This document shows positions 53,611 to 64,000 of a DNA stretch of 64,000 nucleotides, one piece after another. Made by a program: the position numbers and the translations under genes. Positions within the stretch are counted from its first letter, which is position 1. The number at the start of each line of letters is the position of its first letter. The stretch comes from Avedoeria sp964651245. GTDB taxonomy: Bacteria > Chloroflexota > Anaerolineae > Epilineales > Epilineaceae. The notes under the pieces are model-generated. The model made no database searches and was not told the DNA's origin. It saw only the letters and a program-made list of their open reading frames with translations. The stretch spans positions 1-64,000 of the forward strand of contig CAZYVI010000003.1 of assembly GCA_964651245.1 (NCBI GenBank), given 5' to 3'.

Positions 53611-54728
53611 GGCGCACCAGCGACGTCAGCCGGGGGCGGGTCGAGGGCCAGCGGCAGGCGGGCCACGACGCGCGCCCCGCCGCCCGGGGCGCGATCGAGC
53701 ACGAGCGTACCACGAAGCTCGGCCGCGCGCTCCGCCATGGACGCCGTCCCGATGCCGGTCGGCCGGTCGGACGCGATGCCGGGCCCGTCGTCGATGACCT
53801 CGAGCCGCAGCGCGTCCGTTTCAAGCGCGAAGCGCACGGCGCACCGGGCGCCGGGTGCGTGGCGGCGGACGTTGTGCATGGCCTCGGCGGCGATCCGGTA
53901 GGCGGCGACCTCGACCGCGGCCGGCAGCGACGGCAGGTCGGGCGCCTCGATCGTGAACGCCGTGCCGCCGTCGGCCTCGCCGAGCTGCCGCACGGCGCCG
54001 ACGAGCCCGAGGGCGTCGAGCGCCGGCGGCCGCAGGCCCTCGACCAGGCGGCGGATGTCGGCGGTGGCGCCGCGGACGGTGGTGCGCAGCGCGTCGAGGG
54101 CGCCGTCCAGCCGCGCCGGCGCGACGTCCGGCTGGCGCACCAGGCGCTCGAGGGCGTCGAGCTGCAGCAGCAGCGCCGCCAGCGTCGGCCCGAGCCCGTC
54201 GTGGAGGTCGTTGCGGATCCGCCGCCGCTCCTCCTCGCGCGCCGCCACGAGCCGTTCGCGGGCCGCCCGGACGTCGTGCGTGAGCCGGGCGGCGAACACG
54301 ACGGTGCCGAGGTGGCGGGCGAGGTCGGCCAGCCGCGCCTCGTCGCGCCGCGACAGGGCGGGCGGCGCCGTCTCGCCGGCGGCCTCGAGGACGGCGTGCA
54401 ACCGCGCCAGGACGGCCGCGGTGTCGTCGTCGGCGCCGTACACCACGCCGTCGACCCCTGCCTTCAGCCAGCGGACGACCGGCACGATCGTCGCGCCGAT
54501 CGCGGCCAGGGCGAGCGCCGTGAGCCAGGCCGGCGGCCGATCGAAGTAGCGTGCGCCGCCGCTGATGCCGAGGGCGGTGGCCGCGATGAGGGCGGCGATG
54601 ATCGTCGCCAGGAAGACGCCGGCTGCATAGCTGGCGACGAGCAGGCCGAGCAGGCCGGCGCGCAGCGCGTCGGCGCCGCGAAGCGGCCACCGCGGCGTGC
54701 GCCGGACTGGCTCGGCGGCGTTCGTCAT
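53598..54728 (-). CDS. Membrane sensor histidine kinase (HisKA_3, NarL partner)
   Basis: A 376-residue kinase. Two hydrophobic segments (about 24-55 and 66-88) are joined by a very short exported loop, so it may sense the membrane state or a membrane partner rather than a periplasmic ligand. Then come a linker, the HisKA_3 motif EEERRRIRNDLHDGLGPTLA with H176, and a HATPase domain with DDGPGI and GTASMAERAAELRG. The start at 54728 overlaps the stop of the small membrane protein (ATGA). Confidence 0.93.
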   Translation of the reverse strand: MTNAAEPVRRTPRWPLRGADALRAGLLGLLVASYAAGVFLATIIAALIAATALGISGGARYFDRPPAWLTALALAAIGATIVPVVRWLKAGVDGVVYGADDDTAAVLARLHAVLEAAGETAPPALSRRDEARLADLARHLGTVVFAARLTHDVRAARERLVAAREEERRRIRNDLHDGLGPTLAALLLQLDALERLVRQPDVAPARLDGALDALRTTVRGATADIRRLVEGLRPPALDALGLVGAVRQLGEADGGTAFTIEAPDLPSLPAAVEVAAYRIAAEAMHNVRRHAPGARCAVRFALETDALRLEVIDDGPGIASDRPTGIGTASMAERAAELRGTLVLDRAPGGGARVVARLPLALDPPPADVAGAPWTP

Positions 54729-55132
54729 GCCGCGCGCACGGCGGGCTCGCGGCGGAGCACGAGGTAGAGGACGGCCACGTAGCCCAGCGTGCCGAGTCCA
54801 TAGGCCAGGGCCACCAGCGGTGCGCCCAGCGCGAGCGAGCCGGCGACGTCGCCGGCCATGAACACGCCGCCGATCGCGGCGGTGACGATCGCGACGACCT
54901 TGCCCCAGCGCTGCCCCCGGACGAGGCCGTAGACGCTGAAGAGGCTGGCGATGGCCAGGGCGAAGAACATCAGCCCGGCCCAGAACGGCGGCCCGCCCAT
55001 CGCCTCGGCGCCCTTGGGCGCGGGCAGGCCGGCGCTGCCGGCGGCCAGGATGCGGATGCCGCTGACGAGGCCGGCGGCGGCGGACAGGACTTGGAGCGCG
55101 GCGGCGCTCTGGATCCCCTTGGACGGGCGCAT
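54725..55132 (-). CDS. Small four-helix membrane protein, first gene of the copper/two-component operon
   Basis: A 135-residue protein with about four transmembrane helices (about 10-30, 47-67, 75-95, 100-122), opening MRPSKGIQSAAALQVLSA. No named family recognised and no metal-binding His/Cys clusters are seen. GGGAGGT lies 8 nt before the ATG at 55132. Because its stop overlaps the kinase start, it may work with the kinase as an accessory or sensing subunit, which the kinase's lack of an exported domain makes plausible. Confidence 0.78.
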   Translation of the reverse strand: MRPSKGIQSAAALQVLSAAAGLVSGIRILAAGSAGLPAPKGAEAMGGPPFWAGLMFFALAIASLFSVYGLVRGQRWGKVVAIVTAAIGGVFMAGDVAGSLALGAPLVALAYGLGTLGYVAVLYLVLRREPAVRAA

Positions 55133-55503
55133 CGGGCGAACCTCCCGTGGCGGCCGCGCCGCCGGCGAACCGTGGCGCAGGCTGGCGATCAACGATGCCA
55201 CGAAGGTACGGTCCGCGTGTCCCCGCCGCCATGGGCGAGGGTCCACGATCGCTTTGGACAGGGTGTGGGACAGCGCCGCCGTCGGGACCGCGGACCGCCG
55301 CGGTCGCCCGGACCGGCGGTGGGTCAAGCCACCCCGGGCGGCGATGAGGAGCCCGTCCTCCCCGGCGGCGTCGTCGCCGCGTTCGACGCCGCCGGCAGCG
55401 GCTCGACCACCGGCCTGTGCGAGGGCGAAGTCATCCGCGCACGTCGTCCGACACGACCTCGGGCCGACGAACCACGGGACGCACGACGTCGCGCCGTGCG
55501 CCG
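55133..55503. other. 371-bp region without a supported gene
   Basis: Lies between the copper operon and the SRPBCC gene. Open frames exist but none looks like protein. It should contain the promoter of the operon; I see only weak candidates. Confidence 0.4.
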
Positions 55504-55917
55504 TCAGCCGTCGGACGTGGCCTCGACGTGCTGCGCGAACCGGTCGAGGATGGCCTGCCAGCCCTCGCGCTGCTGCTCGGCGGTGTGGGTGTCCTCGGCC
55601 TCGAACGCGACCCGGACGTCCACGCCGCCGCCGCGAGGCGTGAACGTGACCTGCGCGGTTCGGTCGCCGAAGGCGTACTCGATGCGCTCGTGCGGAACGA
55701 TGCGGGTGTAGGTTCCCGCGAAGTCGAAGCCGGCGCTGCCGTCCTTGGCCTCCATCCGCGACGAGAACTGGCCGCCCTCCCGCAGGTCGACGGTGGCCGC
55801 GGTGGTGTGCCAGTCGTCGGACGCCGCGTTCCATCGCACGATGTCGGCGGGCGTCGTGTATGCCCGCCAGACCCGATCGATGGACGCCGCGACGTGGGCT
55901 TCTACGGTGATGGTCAT
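55504..55917 (-). CDS. SRPBCC/AHSA1-family ligand-binding protein
   Basis: A 137-residue START-like (Bet v1-like) domain of the AHSA1 type. Motifs: VEAHVAASIDRVWRAYTTP, IVRWNAASDDWHTT, DLREGGQFSSRM, RIEYAFGDRTAQVTF and GWQAILDRFAQHVEA. Members bind hydrophobic small molecules; function unknown here. AGGAGGAAG precedes the ATG at 55917. The gene is 70 bp downstream of the DUF2306 gene, possibly in the same transcript. Confidence 0.92.
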   Translation of the reverse strand: MTITVEAHVAASIDRVWRAYTTPADIVRWNAASDDWHTTAATVDLREGGQFSSRMEAKDGSAGFDFAGTYTRIVPHERIEYAFGDRTAQVTFTPRGGGVDVRVAFEAEDTHTAEQQREGWQAILDRFAQHVEATSDG

Positions 55918-55987
55918 GATCTTCCTCCTGGGTAAGGCGACCCGCTCCGGACGTACGCGTCAACCGCGGGGTCCCGTCGCGCCGCGC

Positions 55988-56608
55988 CTACGGCTCGATG
56001 CGGTTGCCACGCGGGTCGAACGCGTTCCACACCGCCTCCGCCACCGCCACGTTCGGCACCCAGCACAACCAGGCGATGATCGGATAGGCGGTCGCGAACG
56101 ATACTCCGGCCGCCATCGACGCCGGCAGCCACAGCCGCAGCGTCACGGCGGCGAACGTCAGGCTGAAGTTGCGGATCATCCAGCGGCGATGCGCCGCCTC
56201 GTCACCGCCGCGGATCGCCCGGTAGGCCAGCAGGCCGCTGGCGAGCCACGCCACCGCCAGGCAGGCGAAGCCGGCGCGGGCGACGATCCCGCCGAAGGCG
56301 TGGAAGGCCATGTACAGCCCGGCCGACCCGCCGACGAGGACGCCGAGGCCCAGGTAGAGCCGGCCCGACCAGCGGTGGACACCCAGGTAGCGCCGCCGCA
56401 GCCACGGCGAGAACTGCGCCGGCCCGAGCGCGAGGGCGAACACGGCGCCGAACACGTGGGCGTACAGTCCCAGGCGGTGCGCCTCGAACGTCGCGCGCAT
56501 CGCCGGATCGACGAGGGCGCCGACCGGCAGGAAGCCGTAGGCCCAAACGGCGTAGGCGGCGACGGCGAGGGACAGGGCGGTGAGGGCGATCAGGCCGGCG
56601 CGTCGCAT
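55988..56608 (-). CDS. DUF2306 family membrane protein
   Basis: A 206-residue integral membrane protein with about six helices. It matches DUF2306: YAHVFGAVFALALGPAQFSP, then RRYLGVHRWSGRLYLGLGV and the loop RGGDEAAHRRWMIRNFSLTF. Conserved His residues between helices recall haem-binding membrane proteins, but the family function is unknown. I chose ATG 56608 with GAGGT 8 nt upstream; the frame is open to 56710 but without a start signal. Confidence 0.88.
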   Translation of the reverse strand: MRRAGLIALTALSLAVAAYAVWAYGFLPVGALVDPAMRATFEAHRLGLYAHVFGAVFALALGPAQFSPWLRRRYLGVHRWSGRLYLGLGVLVGGSAGLYMAFHAFGGIVARAGFACLAVAWLASGLLAYRAIRGGDEAAHRRWMIRNFSLTFAAVTLRLWLPASMAAGVSFATAYPIIAWLCWVPNVAVAEAVWNAFDPRGNRIEP

Positions 56609-56812
56609 GGGTGTTACCTCGTCGAACCGGGATCGAGCGGGCTCCAGATCAAGAGCGCCGTCACGGAGCCGGCAGGTCGGACGCGCGCGGGAGCGGCCTG
56701 GACGTCCCATGTTCGTACGCCCCCGCCACGATGTCCAGCGTGTCGTCGACGCGGGCAGCGCGTGGTCAAGGGTCGCGCTTGTTCACGTCGCATGCCGGAA
56801 CGGCAGTCGACC

Positions 56813-57007
56813 CTATCTCTTCCCGAACTCGGGAATCTCAAGATCCCGGCCGATCTTCCGGACCAAGGCGTCACCGATCTCGCGATGCCGCGGCACCGTC
56901 GAAACCTACCGCGTCGCACGGTTCACGAACACGGAATGATTCGCCCCCTCCCGCAACAGCACGCAACCGTTCGTCTCCAGATGACGAACGACGTCGATGC
57001 GCTTCAA
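56813..57007 (-). pseudogene. hicA: hicA toxin gene interrupted by an amber codon
   Basis: Directly after hicB, a frame beginning TTG at 57007 (TTGA overlap with the hicB stop) reads KRIDVVRHLETNGCVLLREG, then ANHSVFVNRATR, TAG (56908-56906), VSTVPRHREIGDALVRKIGR and DLEIPEFGKR, ending with TAG at 56813. This is a full-length HicA mRNA interferase (64 sense and nonsense codons) with the catalytic His in GANHSV. The internal stop replaces one codon between ATR and VSTVPRH. Without suppression the toxin is truncated after 33 residues. Either this is a recent knockout or a sequencing error. Confidence 0.75.
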
Positions 57008-57222
57008 GCCGTCAGGCGCAGCGGCTCGCGGATGACGTCCGCTCCCGCGAGCTCTTCCTCCGCCAGCAGCCGGTTCGTCTCGAGCACGAGCTGAACCGCC
57101 TCTGCCAGGTTTGCCCGCGCCTCCTCGAGCGTGTCGCCCTGGGTGTTCGCCCCCGGGAGCTCCTCGACGAAGGCGAGGTACCCCTCTTGAACCTTCTGGA
57201 ACACAGCTGTCAACTGGATCAT
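57004..57222 (-). CDS. hicB: HicB-family antitoxin
   Basis: A 72-residue HicB core domain: YLAFVEELPGANTQGDTLEEARANLAEAVQL with the typical partly degraded RNase H fold, and no C-terminal DNA-binding domain. Such short HicB proteins inhibit HicA by covering its active site. Order here is antitoxin then toxin. GGAGATGAGG precedes the ATG at 57222. It lies 53 bp downstream of gyrA on the same strand. Confidence 0.9.
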   Translation of the reverse strand: MIQLTAVFQKVQEGYLAFVEELPGANTQGDTLEEARANLAEAVQLVLETNRLLAEEELAGADVIREPLRLTA

Positions 57223-57275
57223 GTCCTCATCTCCTTCCTGGCGATGAGGATCCTAGCGACGATGCCGTGCATCGC

Positions 57276-59768
<2,493 letters not shown>

Positions 59769-59771
59769 CGA

Positions 59772-61958
59772 TCAGCCTTCCTCGTCCTCGGCGGCCTCGG
59801 CCAGCCCGGTGAACTCGACGTCGTCGACCGCCGCGGCGCCGAGCGCCTCGGCCAGCTCGTCGTCGCTGGCCTCGCCGTCCCAGATCGCCATGAGCCGGTT
59901 CTTGCGCGGCGCCACGTGGGCGCCCATCCAGAGCTGGACCATCTGGTTGGCGCGGTGGGCGTCCTCGACCGTCACCCGGAACAGGTTGCGGTTCGCGAAC
60001 GGCGTCGCGACACCGGCCGCCTCGGGCAGGCTGAAGACGGTCTCCTTGAGCTGGCTCGGGTTCATCTCGCCCAGGCCCTTGTAGCGCTGCACCGTCGCGC
60101 CCTGCTTGCCGAACCGGGCCAGGATCTGGTCGCGCTCCCACTCCGTGTAGGCGTACTCGCTGCGCCGGCCCTTGCTCACCTGGTAGAGCGGCGCCCGGGC
60201 CACGTAGAGCCGGCCGGCGTCGATCATCGGCCGCATGAAGCGCCAGAAGAGGGTGAGCAGCAGCGTCATGATGTGCAGCCCGTCGACGTCGGCGTCGACG
60301 AAGATCGCCACGCCGGCGTAGCGCATGTCCTCCACCCGGAAGTCGCGGCCGATCCCGCCGCCCACCGCCGAGACGATCGACTTGATCTCGGCGTTGGAGA
60401 GGGCGCGGTTGAGCCGGGCGCGCTCGGTGTTGAGGATCTTGCCCCGCAGCGGCAGGATGGCGTGGAAGCGGTTGTTGCGCGCCTGCTTGCAGCTCCCGCC
60501 CGCCGAGTCGCCCTCGACGATGTAGAGCACGGTGTGGGCGGTGTCGGCGTTCTTGGCGACGTCGGCCAGCTTGCCCGGCAGACCGCTGTCGACGGCCTCG
60601 AGGATGCTCTTGCGCATCACCAGGCTGCGGGCCTTGGCGGCGGCCTCGCGCGCCCGCGACGCGGCCAGGCAGCGGTCGACCATCTTGCGGCCCAGCGCCG
60701 AGTCGGCGCGGAAGATCTCGAGCACCTGCTCGTACACCAGGCTCAAGACCTGGCCGTGGACGTCGCGGGTGCCGAGCTGGGTCTTGGTCTGCGACGTGAA
60801 CTCGGGCTCCGGCATCATGACGGACAGCGCCACCGTCAGGCCGGCGGTGGTGTCGCGGCCGGTGATATCGTCGTCGCCCTTGATGAGCTTCTTCTCCTGG
60901 CCGAAGACGTTGATCGCCTTGGTCAGCGCGGCGCGGAAGCCCGAGACGTGCGTCCCGCCGTCGGGCGTCGGGATCGTGTTGACGAAGCTCAGGATCTCCT
61001 CGTCGTCCTCGGTGTGGTACTGGAAGGCCAGGTCGACGGCGACGCCGCTCTCGGTCCGGCCGTGGATCCGGATCGGCGCGGCGTGAATGACCTTGCGGCC
61101 GTCGTTGAGGTGGCCGACGTAGCCCGGCAGGCCGCCCTCCTCGTGGTACTCCCGCCGCCGCGGCTCGGGGCCGCGCAGGTCGGTCAGCGTCAGCGTCAGG
61201 CCCGGGATGAGGTAGGCGGCGATGCGCAGCCGGTGGGCGATGGCGCTGAAGTCGAAGCGCGTCACCTCGAGGAACTCGCTCGACGGCAGGAACGCGATCG
61301 TCGTGCCGGTGCCGAGCTTGCCGTCGGCCGCCTTCTTGGCCGCCGCGGCCGCCGCCGCCTCGCCGACGACGCCGATCACCTTGGCCGAGCGCGGGTCCAG
61401 GACCTCGACCGGCGACTTCACGTAGCCGTGCTCGTAGCGCTGGCGGTAGACGACGCCGTCGCGCCGGACCTCGACGACGAGCCACGCCGAGAGGGCGTTC
61501 GTGGCCTTGATCCCGACGCCGTGGAGGCCGCCCGAGGTGCTGTACGAGTCCTGGTTGAACTTGCCGCCGGTGTGGAGTTTGGTGAACGCCATCTCGAGCG
61601 CTGACAAGCCGCTGTCGGGGTGGATGGCGGTCGGGATGCCGCGGCCGTCGTCGGCGACGGCCGCGCTGCCGTCGGCGTTCAGCGTGACGTCGATCCGACG
61701 GCAGTGGCCGGCCATCGCCTCGTCGATGCTGTTGTCGATGATCTCGACGAGGAGGTGCCCCAGGTTGCTGCGGCTGCCGATGTACATCCCGGGCCGCTTC
61801 TGGATCGCCTCCGGGAAGCCGAGCTCGGTGATCGACGACGCGCCGTAGTCGGAGGCCTCGCCCCCGGAACCGCCCCCGCGCGCGCTGGGCGAAGCGGCCG
61901 CCTCGCCCGCGCCGCCGCGGGCGCCGTCGAGATCGAGCACGGGCTGGGCGATCGTCAT
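59772..61958 (-). CDS. gyrB: DNA gyrase subunit B
   Basis: The 728-residue ATPase subunit. N-terminal extension (1-40, Gly/Ala-rich), GHKL ATPase with RPGMYIGS (55-62), EIIDNSIDEAMAG with catalytic Glu, DDGRGIPT and HGVG; transducer with YSTSGGLHGVGIK; TOPRIM with EGDSAGG (482-488) and DADVDG (555-560); C-terminal QRYKGLGEMNPSQL. An Ala-rich insert (about 197-214) is unusual. It forms an operon with gyrA. ParE cannot be fully excluded, but the GyrA partner has a GyrA box. Confidence 0.93.
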   Translation of the reverse strand: MTIAQPVLDLDGARGGAGEAAASPSARGGGSGGEASDYGASSITELGFPEAIQKRPGMYIGSRSNLGHLLVEIIDNSIDEAMAGHCRRIDVTLNADGSAAVADDGRGIPTAIHPDSGLSALEMAFTKLHTGGKFNQDSYSTSGGLHGVGIKATNALSAWLVVEVRRDGVVYRQRYEHGYVKSPVEVLDPRSAKVIGVVGEAAAAAAAKKAADGKLGTGTTIAFLPSSEFLEVTRFDFSAIAHRLRIAAYLIPGLTLTLTDLRGPEPRRREYHEEGGLPGYVGHLNDGRKVIHAAPIRIHGRTESGVAVDLAFQYHTEDDEEILSFVNTIPTPDGGTHVSGFRAALTKAINVFGQEKKLIKGDDDITGRDTTAGLTVALSVMMPEPEFTSQTKTQLGTRDVHGQVLSLVYEQVLEIFRADSALGRKMVDRCLAASRAREAAAKARSLVMRKSILEAVDSGLPGKLADVAKNADTAHTVLYIVEGDSAGGSCKQARNNRFHAILPLRGKILNTERARLNRALSNAEIKSIVSAVGGGIGRDFRVEDMRYAGVAIFVDADVDGLHIMTLLLTLFWRFMRPMIDAGRLYVARAPLYQVSKGRRSEYAYTEWERDQILARFGKQGATVQRYKGLGEMNPSQLKETVFSLPEAAGVATPFANRNLFRVTVEDAHRANQMVQLWMGAHVAPRKNRLMAIWDGEASDDELAEALGAAAVDDVEFTGLAEAAEDEEG

Positions 61959-62027
61959 GGCGGTCTCCGGGCGCGATCCGGCCGTCCGAACGGCCGGCGG
62001 TGTGGGGGCAGGCGGTGGCGCGGCGGG

Positions 62028-62033
62028 ATTATA
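62028..62033 (-). promoter_or_regulatory. Second -10-like element upstream of gyrB
   Basis: Perfect TATAAT, just downstream of the stronger promoter at 62042-62070; no good -35 of its own. Confidence 0.35.
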
Positions 62034-62041
62034 CGCGCCCC

Positions 62042-62070
62042 AGCATAGAACATTTGTGCGATGGATTCAA
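62042..62070 (-). promoter_or_regulatory. gyrB promoter
   Basis: Minus strand TTGAAT (62070-62065), 17-nt spacer, TATGCT (62047-62042), in an AT-rich island. The predicted start is near 62035, giving a leader of about 75 nt. Confidence 0.6.
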
Positions 62071-62102
62071 GGGCCGGCGGCGCAACCGTCGCCGACGGGC
62101 GG

Positions 62103-62564
62103 CTACGATCCCTCGTCGTCCTCCGCTGCGACACCCCCGCCGCCGGCCGGGGCGCAGCAGGCGACGACGGCCGCCGCCGCGCCGGTCTCGGGCGCGAACG
62201 ACGCCAGCACCTGGCCGCAGCACAGCGCGACCCGCCCCTGATCGAGGGTGTAGAACGCCTGACGCCCGGCGCGCCGCTGCCGGACCAGCCCAGCCGCGCG
62301 CAAGACGGCCAGGTGGTGCGACACCGTCGGCTGGGCGACGTCGCCGCCGAGGGCGGCCACGATGTCGCCCACCGAGCGCCAGCCGCAGCAGCAGCAGGTC
62401 ATGATGCGCTGCCGCGTGTCGTCGGCCAGCACCTTGGCGAAGGCGAGCGCGTCGGGTGCGGCCGGCGCGTCGAGCGGTGTGCGCGGCGCGCCCGGGGTGG
62501 GTTCGTCGCCCACGGCGGGCGCGTCGGGCGCCGACGGGCCGGCGGGCGGGCGCGCCGTGCTCAC
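62103..62564 (-). CDS. ArsR/SmtB-family metalloregulator with a CCCC motif
   Basis: A 153-residue winged-helix repressor. The DNA-recognition helix reads VAQPTVSHHLAVLRAAGLVR, followed by the wing RRAGRQAFYTL. Possible metal thiolates are unusually many: four consecutive Cys in RIMTCCCCGW (near residue 57), the CCGQ pair after the wing, and a C-terminal VACCAPAGG. In ArsR relatives, Cys near these places bind As(III), Cd or Zn and release DNA. Start is GTG at 62564, overlapping the hydrolase stop (GTGA). The N-terminal 40 residues are low complexity. Confidence 0.88.
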   Translation of the reverse strand: MSTARPPAGPSAPDAPAVGDEPTPGAPRTPLDAPAAPDALAFAKVLADDTRQRIMTCCCCGWRSVGDIVAALGGDVAQPTVSHHLAVLRAAGLVRQRRAGRQAFYTLDQGRVALCCGQVLASFAPETGAAAAVVACCAPAGGGGVAAEDDEGS

Positions 62565-63682
62565 GGCGCGGCGCCCTTGACGTGGCGGTCGAAGAACGCC
62601 ACCGAGCGCGCCAGCGCCGCCGAGAGGTTGCCGCTGAGGTTGTGGTCGTCGCCGGGGTACGTGAACAACGCGATGTCGCCGCCGGCGGCCTCGACCTCGG
62701 CCTGCAGCGTCTCGGAGAAGCTGAACGGCACGCTGCGGTCGGCCGTGCCGTGGTGGAGCTCGATCGGCCCCGACAGGTCGGCCACGAAGCTGTTGGCCGA
62801 CAGCGGCGCCCAGGCGGCGGGGTTGGCGTCGGGCTCGCCGAAGCGGGCCACCAGGTCGGTCCGCCAGCGCCGGCCGGCCGACGACGACGCGCTCAGGCCG
62901 CCGGCCGTCGTCGCCGGCGGCGGCGTCGGCGCGCCGGGGCGGCGCCACCGCGTCAGCAGGTCGGGGTAGCTGGCGACGACGCCGGCCCAGATGACGCCGG
63001 CCTGGATCGTGTCGGTGGTCACCATCGCCCGCAGCGTGATCCAGCCGCCCATCGAGTGGCCCCACATCCCGATCCGCGCCGGGTCGACGTCGGGCCGCTG
63101 CCGCAACGACGCCAGGCCGTTGAGGACGTCGGAGGTGTAGCCCTGGTCGCCGTAGCCGCCGCTGGCCTGGCCCTCGCTCTCGCCGTGGCCGCGGTAATCG
63201 CTCTTGAGCACGACGTAGCCGTTGCGGGCGAAGGCGTCCACATAGGCCACGTAGCGCTCGGTGGTGCGGTACTGCGCCGGCGGGATGTAGCCGTGGTTGA
63301 AGACGATCGCCGGCCAGCCGCCAGGTGGCGGATCGCCGTTCGGGACGGTCAGCAGCGCCTGGATCGCCAGGCCGTCGGAGGGGTAGCGCACGACGGTCTG
63401 GGAGTAGTTCCCCTTCGGCCCGAGCTCGCGCACCACCGTCAGCGGCCCGCCGGGGTGGGCCTTGCGGCGCAGGAAGTCGATCGACAGCGGATGCGGCGGC
63501 GGCGTGGCCGTGGCAGTGGCGGTGGCCGTGGCGGGCGGCGTCGCGCTGGCGACGGGGGTCGGCGTGGCGGTGGGCGGCGCCGGCGTCGGTGTCGCGCGAT
63601 CGGTGCAGGCGACGGCCAGCAGTGCGGCGCCGAGGGCGAGCGCGAGCACGGCGGAACGGCCGGCGGGCGAGGGCACGGTCAT
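62561..63682 (-). CDS. Secreted alpha/beta-hydrolase lipoprotein
   Basis: A 373-residue prolyl oligopeptidase/acyl-esterase-like hydrolase. Lipobox LLAVAC (C26) and a Thr/Pro/Ala linker (30-63) place it outside the membrane. The fold includes IVFNHGYIPP (oxyanion region), YRGHGESEG, nucleophile S210 in GHSMGG, an acid in HHGTADRSVP and the catalytic His in DDHNLSG. The triad is complete. Overlap with the ArsR gene suggests control by the repressor, but its substrate is unknown. GAGGAG precedes the ATG at 63682. Confidence 0.9.
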   Translation of the reverse strand: MTVPSPAGRSAVLALALGAALLAVACTDRATPTPAPPTATPTPVASATPPATATATATATPPPHPLSIDFLRRKAHPGGPLTVVRELGPKGNYSQTVVRYPSDGLAIQALLTVPNGDPPPGGWPAIVFNHGYIPPAQYRTTERYVAYVDAFARNGYVVLKSDYRGHGESEGQASGGYGDQGYTSDVLNGLASLRQRPDVDPARIGMWGHSMGGWITLRAMVTTDTIQAGVIWAGVVASYPDLLTRWRRPGAPTPPPATTAGGLSASSSAGRRWRTDLVARFGEPDANPAAWAPLSANSFVADLSGPIELHHGTADRSVPFSFSETLQAEVEAAGGDIALFTYPGDDHNLSGNLSAALARSVAFFDRHVKGAAP

Positions 63683-63768
63683 CGTCAGCTCCTCGGAGGG
63701 GCGAGGGCGTAACGATAGCGGGTGGGGGTCGGCCTGGCGATCGGAACGTCCGATGGGCGCACGGGGCG

Positions 63769-64000
63769 TCACGGCCTGCGCGCGCCCCGCCCGGCCCACG
63801 GCAGGAACGTCCGCCCGCCGCCCGGCGGACGAGCGGTCGCGCCCGGCGTCCCCCCGGTCGTCGGCGCGACCGATGGGGTGGCCGTCGGCAGGATCGTCGG
63901 CCCGCCCGTCGATGACGGCGTCGGCGATGCCGTCGGCGGCGCCCCTCGACCGGTGTCGAACGCCACCATCGCCCGATCGTCGCCGTCGAACGTGCGCCAG
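63769..64000 (-). CDS. C-terminus of a secreted protein (5' end beyond the window)
   Basis: The frame is open to the window edge (starts inside ...WRTFDGDDRAMVAFDT). It contains a Thr/Pro/Ser-rich linker (about 45 residues) and ends GRTFLPWAGRGARRP. The pattern of a linker followed by an L-P-x(3)-R tail matches the end of the M14 carboxypeptidase in this window (WLPIARRER). No domain upstream can be judged. Same strand as the hydrolase gene, 86 bp before its start. Confidence 0.7.
   Translation of the reverse strand, partial: WRTFDGDDRAMVAFDTGRGAPPTASPTPSSTGGPTILPTATPSVAPTTGGTPGATARPPGGGRTFLPWAGRGARRP

Noticed and set aside
55140..55500. Small gene between the copper operon and the SRPBCC gene
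   Set aside because: Open frames are present on both strands, but none has a start signal, recognisable motif or protein-like composition.

Overview
This 64 kb window is a very GC-rich, gene-dense bacterial chromosome segment. I read 57 intact or edge-truncated protein genes, two broken ones and one tRNA. Several traits suggest a member of the phylum Chloroflexota (Anaerolineae/Ardenticatenia-like): secreted proteins with Thr/Pro linkers that end in a short 'LP..' tail, a cohesin-LysM wall protein, an ECF sigma factor beside a DUF5667-type membrane protein, and archaeal-type PurP enzymes in a bacterial purine cluster. The phylum is an inference from gene content, not from a marker-gene tree.

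Layout. 0.3-8.1 kb: urocanate hydratase, two membrane proteins (one DUF92), a cohesin-LysM protein, a membrane-anchored protein, a degenerate gene, a VOC protein and nucleoside diphosphate kinase. 8.2-12.7 kb: a sigma-54 module of RpoN (with an unusual C4 zinc ribbon), an NtrC-type regulator and a divergent soluble GAF-PAS histidine kinase. 12.7-19 kb: a surface-related unit (ECF sigma, membrane regulator with a duplicated cytoplasmic module, double discoidin protein) divergent from a secreted M14 carboxypeptidase. 19-26.5 kb: a beta-CASP nuclease, a giant DUF2339 membrane protein, GNAT, a PurN-like formyltransferase, a VOC protein and a HemG-like flavodoxin.

26.6-34.1 kb: the purine genes purD-purP-purP2-purE-purC, mostly with overlapping or close junctions, then purM after one opposing membrane gene. 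The two tandem PurP-family ATP-grasp ligases are the most unusual metabolic feature. 34.2-41.8 kb: an LPXTG-like anchored secreted protein, a secreted HEXXH peptidase, an HD protein, a glutaryl-CoA dehydrogenase-type enzyme and a DASS/TrkA-C transporter. 41.8-51.1 kb: tRNA-Val(UAC) and housekeeping genes (LCP ligase, GAF/fRMsr, obgE, nadD, rdgB, ftsH, a SurA-like foldase, rpsR, rpsF).

51.2-55.1 kb: a compact operon in which a small membrane protein, a NarL-type two-component system, a Cox11-like protein and SCO overlap in series, followed by a PCu(A)C copper chaperone. It probably supplies copper to a terminal oxidase under sensor control. 55.5-64 kb: an SRPBCC protein, DUF2306, a hicB antitoxin with a hicA toxin gene broken by an amber codon, gyrBA (with non-canonical residues at the quinolone positions), a Cys-rich ArsR repressor overlapping a lipoprotein hydrolase, and the C-terminus of a further secreted protein at the window edge.

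Regulatory pattern. AT-rich -10 hexamers stand out in this GC background. At least four genes have one ending only 6-7 nt before the start codon, which predicts leaderless mRNAs. Others have full -35/-10 pairs with 17-nt spacing. At three places a convergent pair would share a CTAG in which the two stop codons overlap; one of these involves the degenerate gene.
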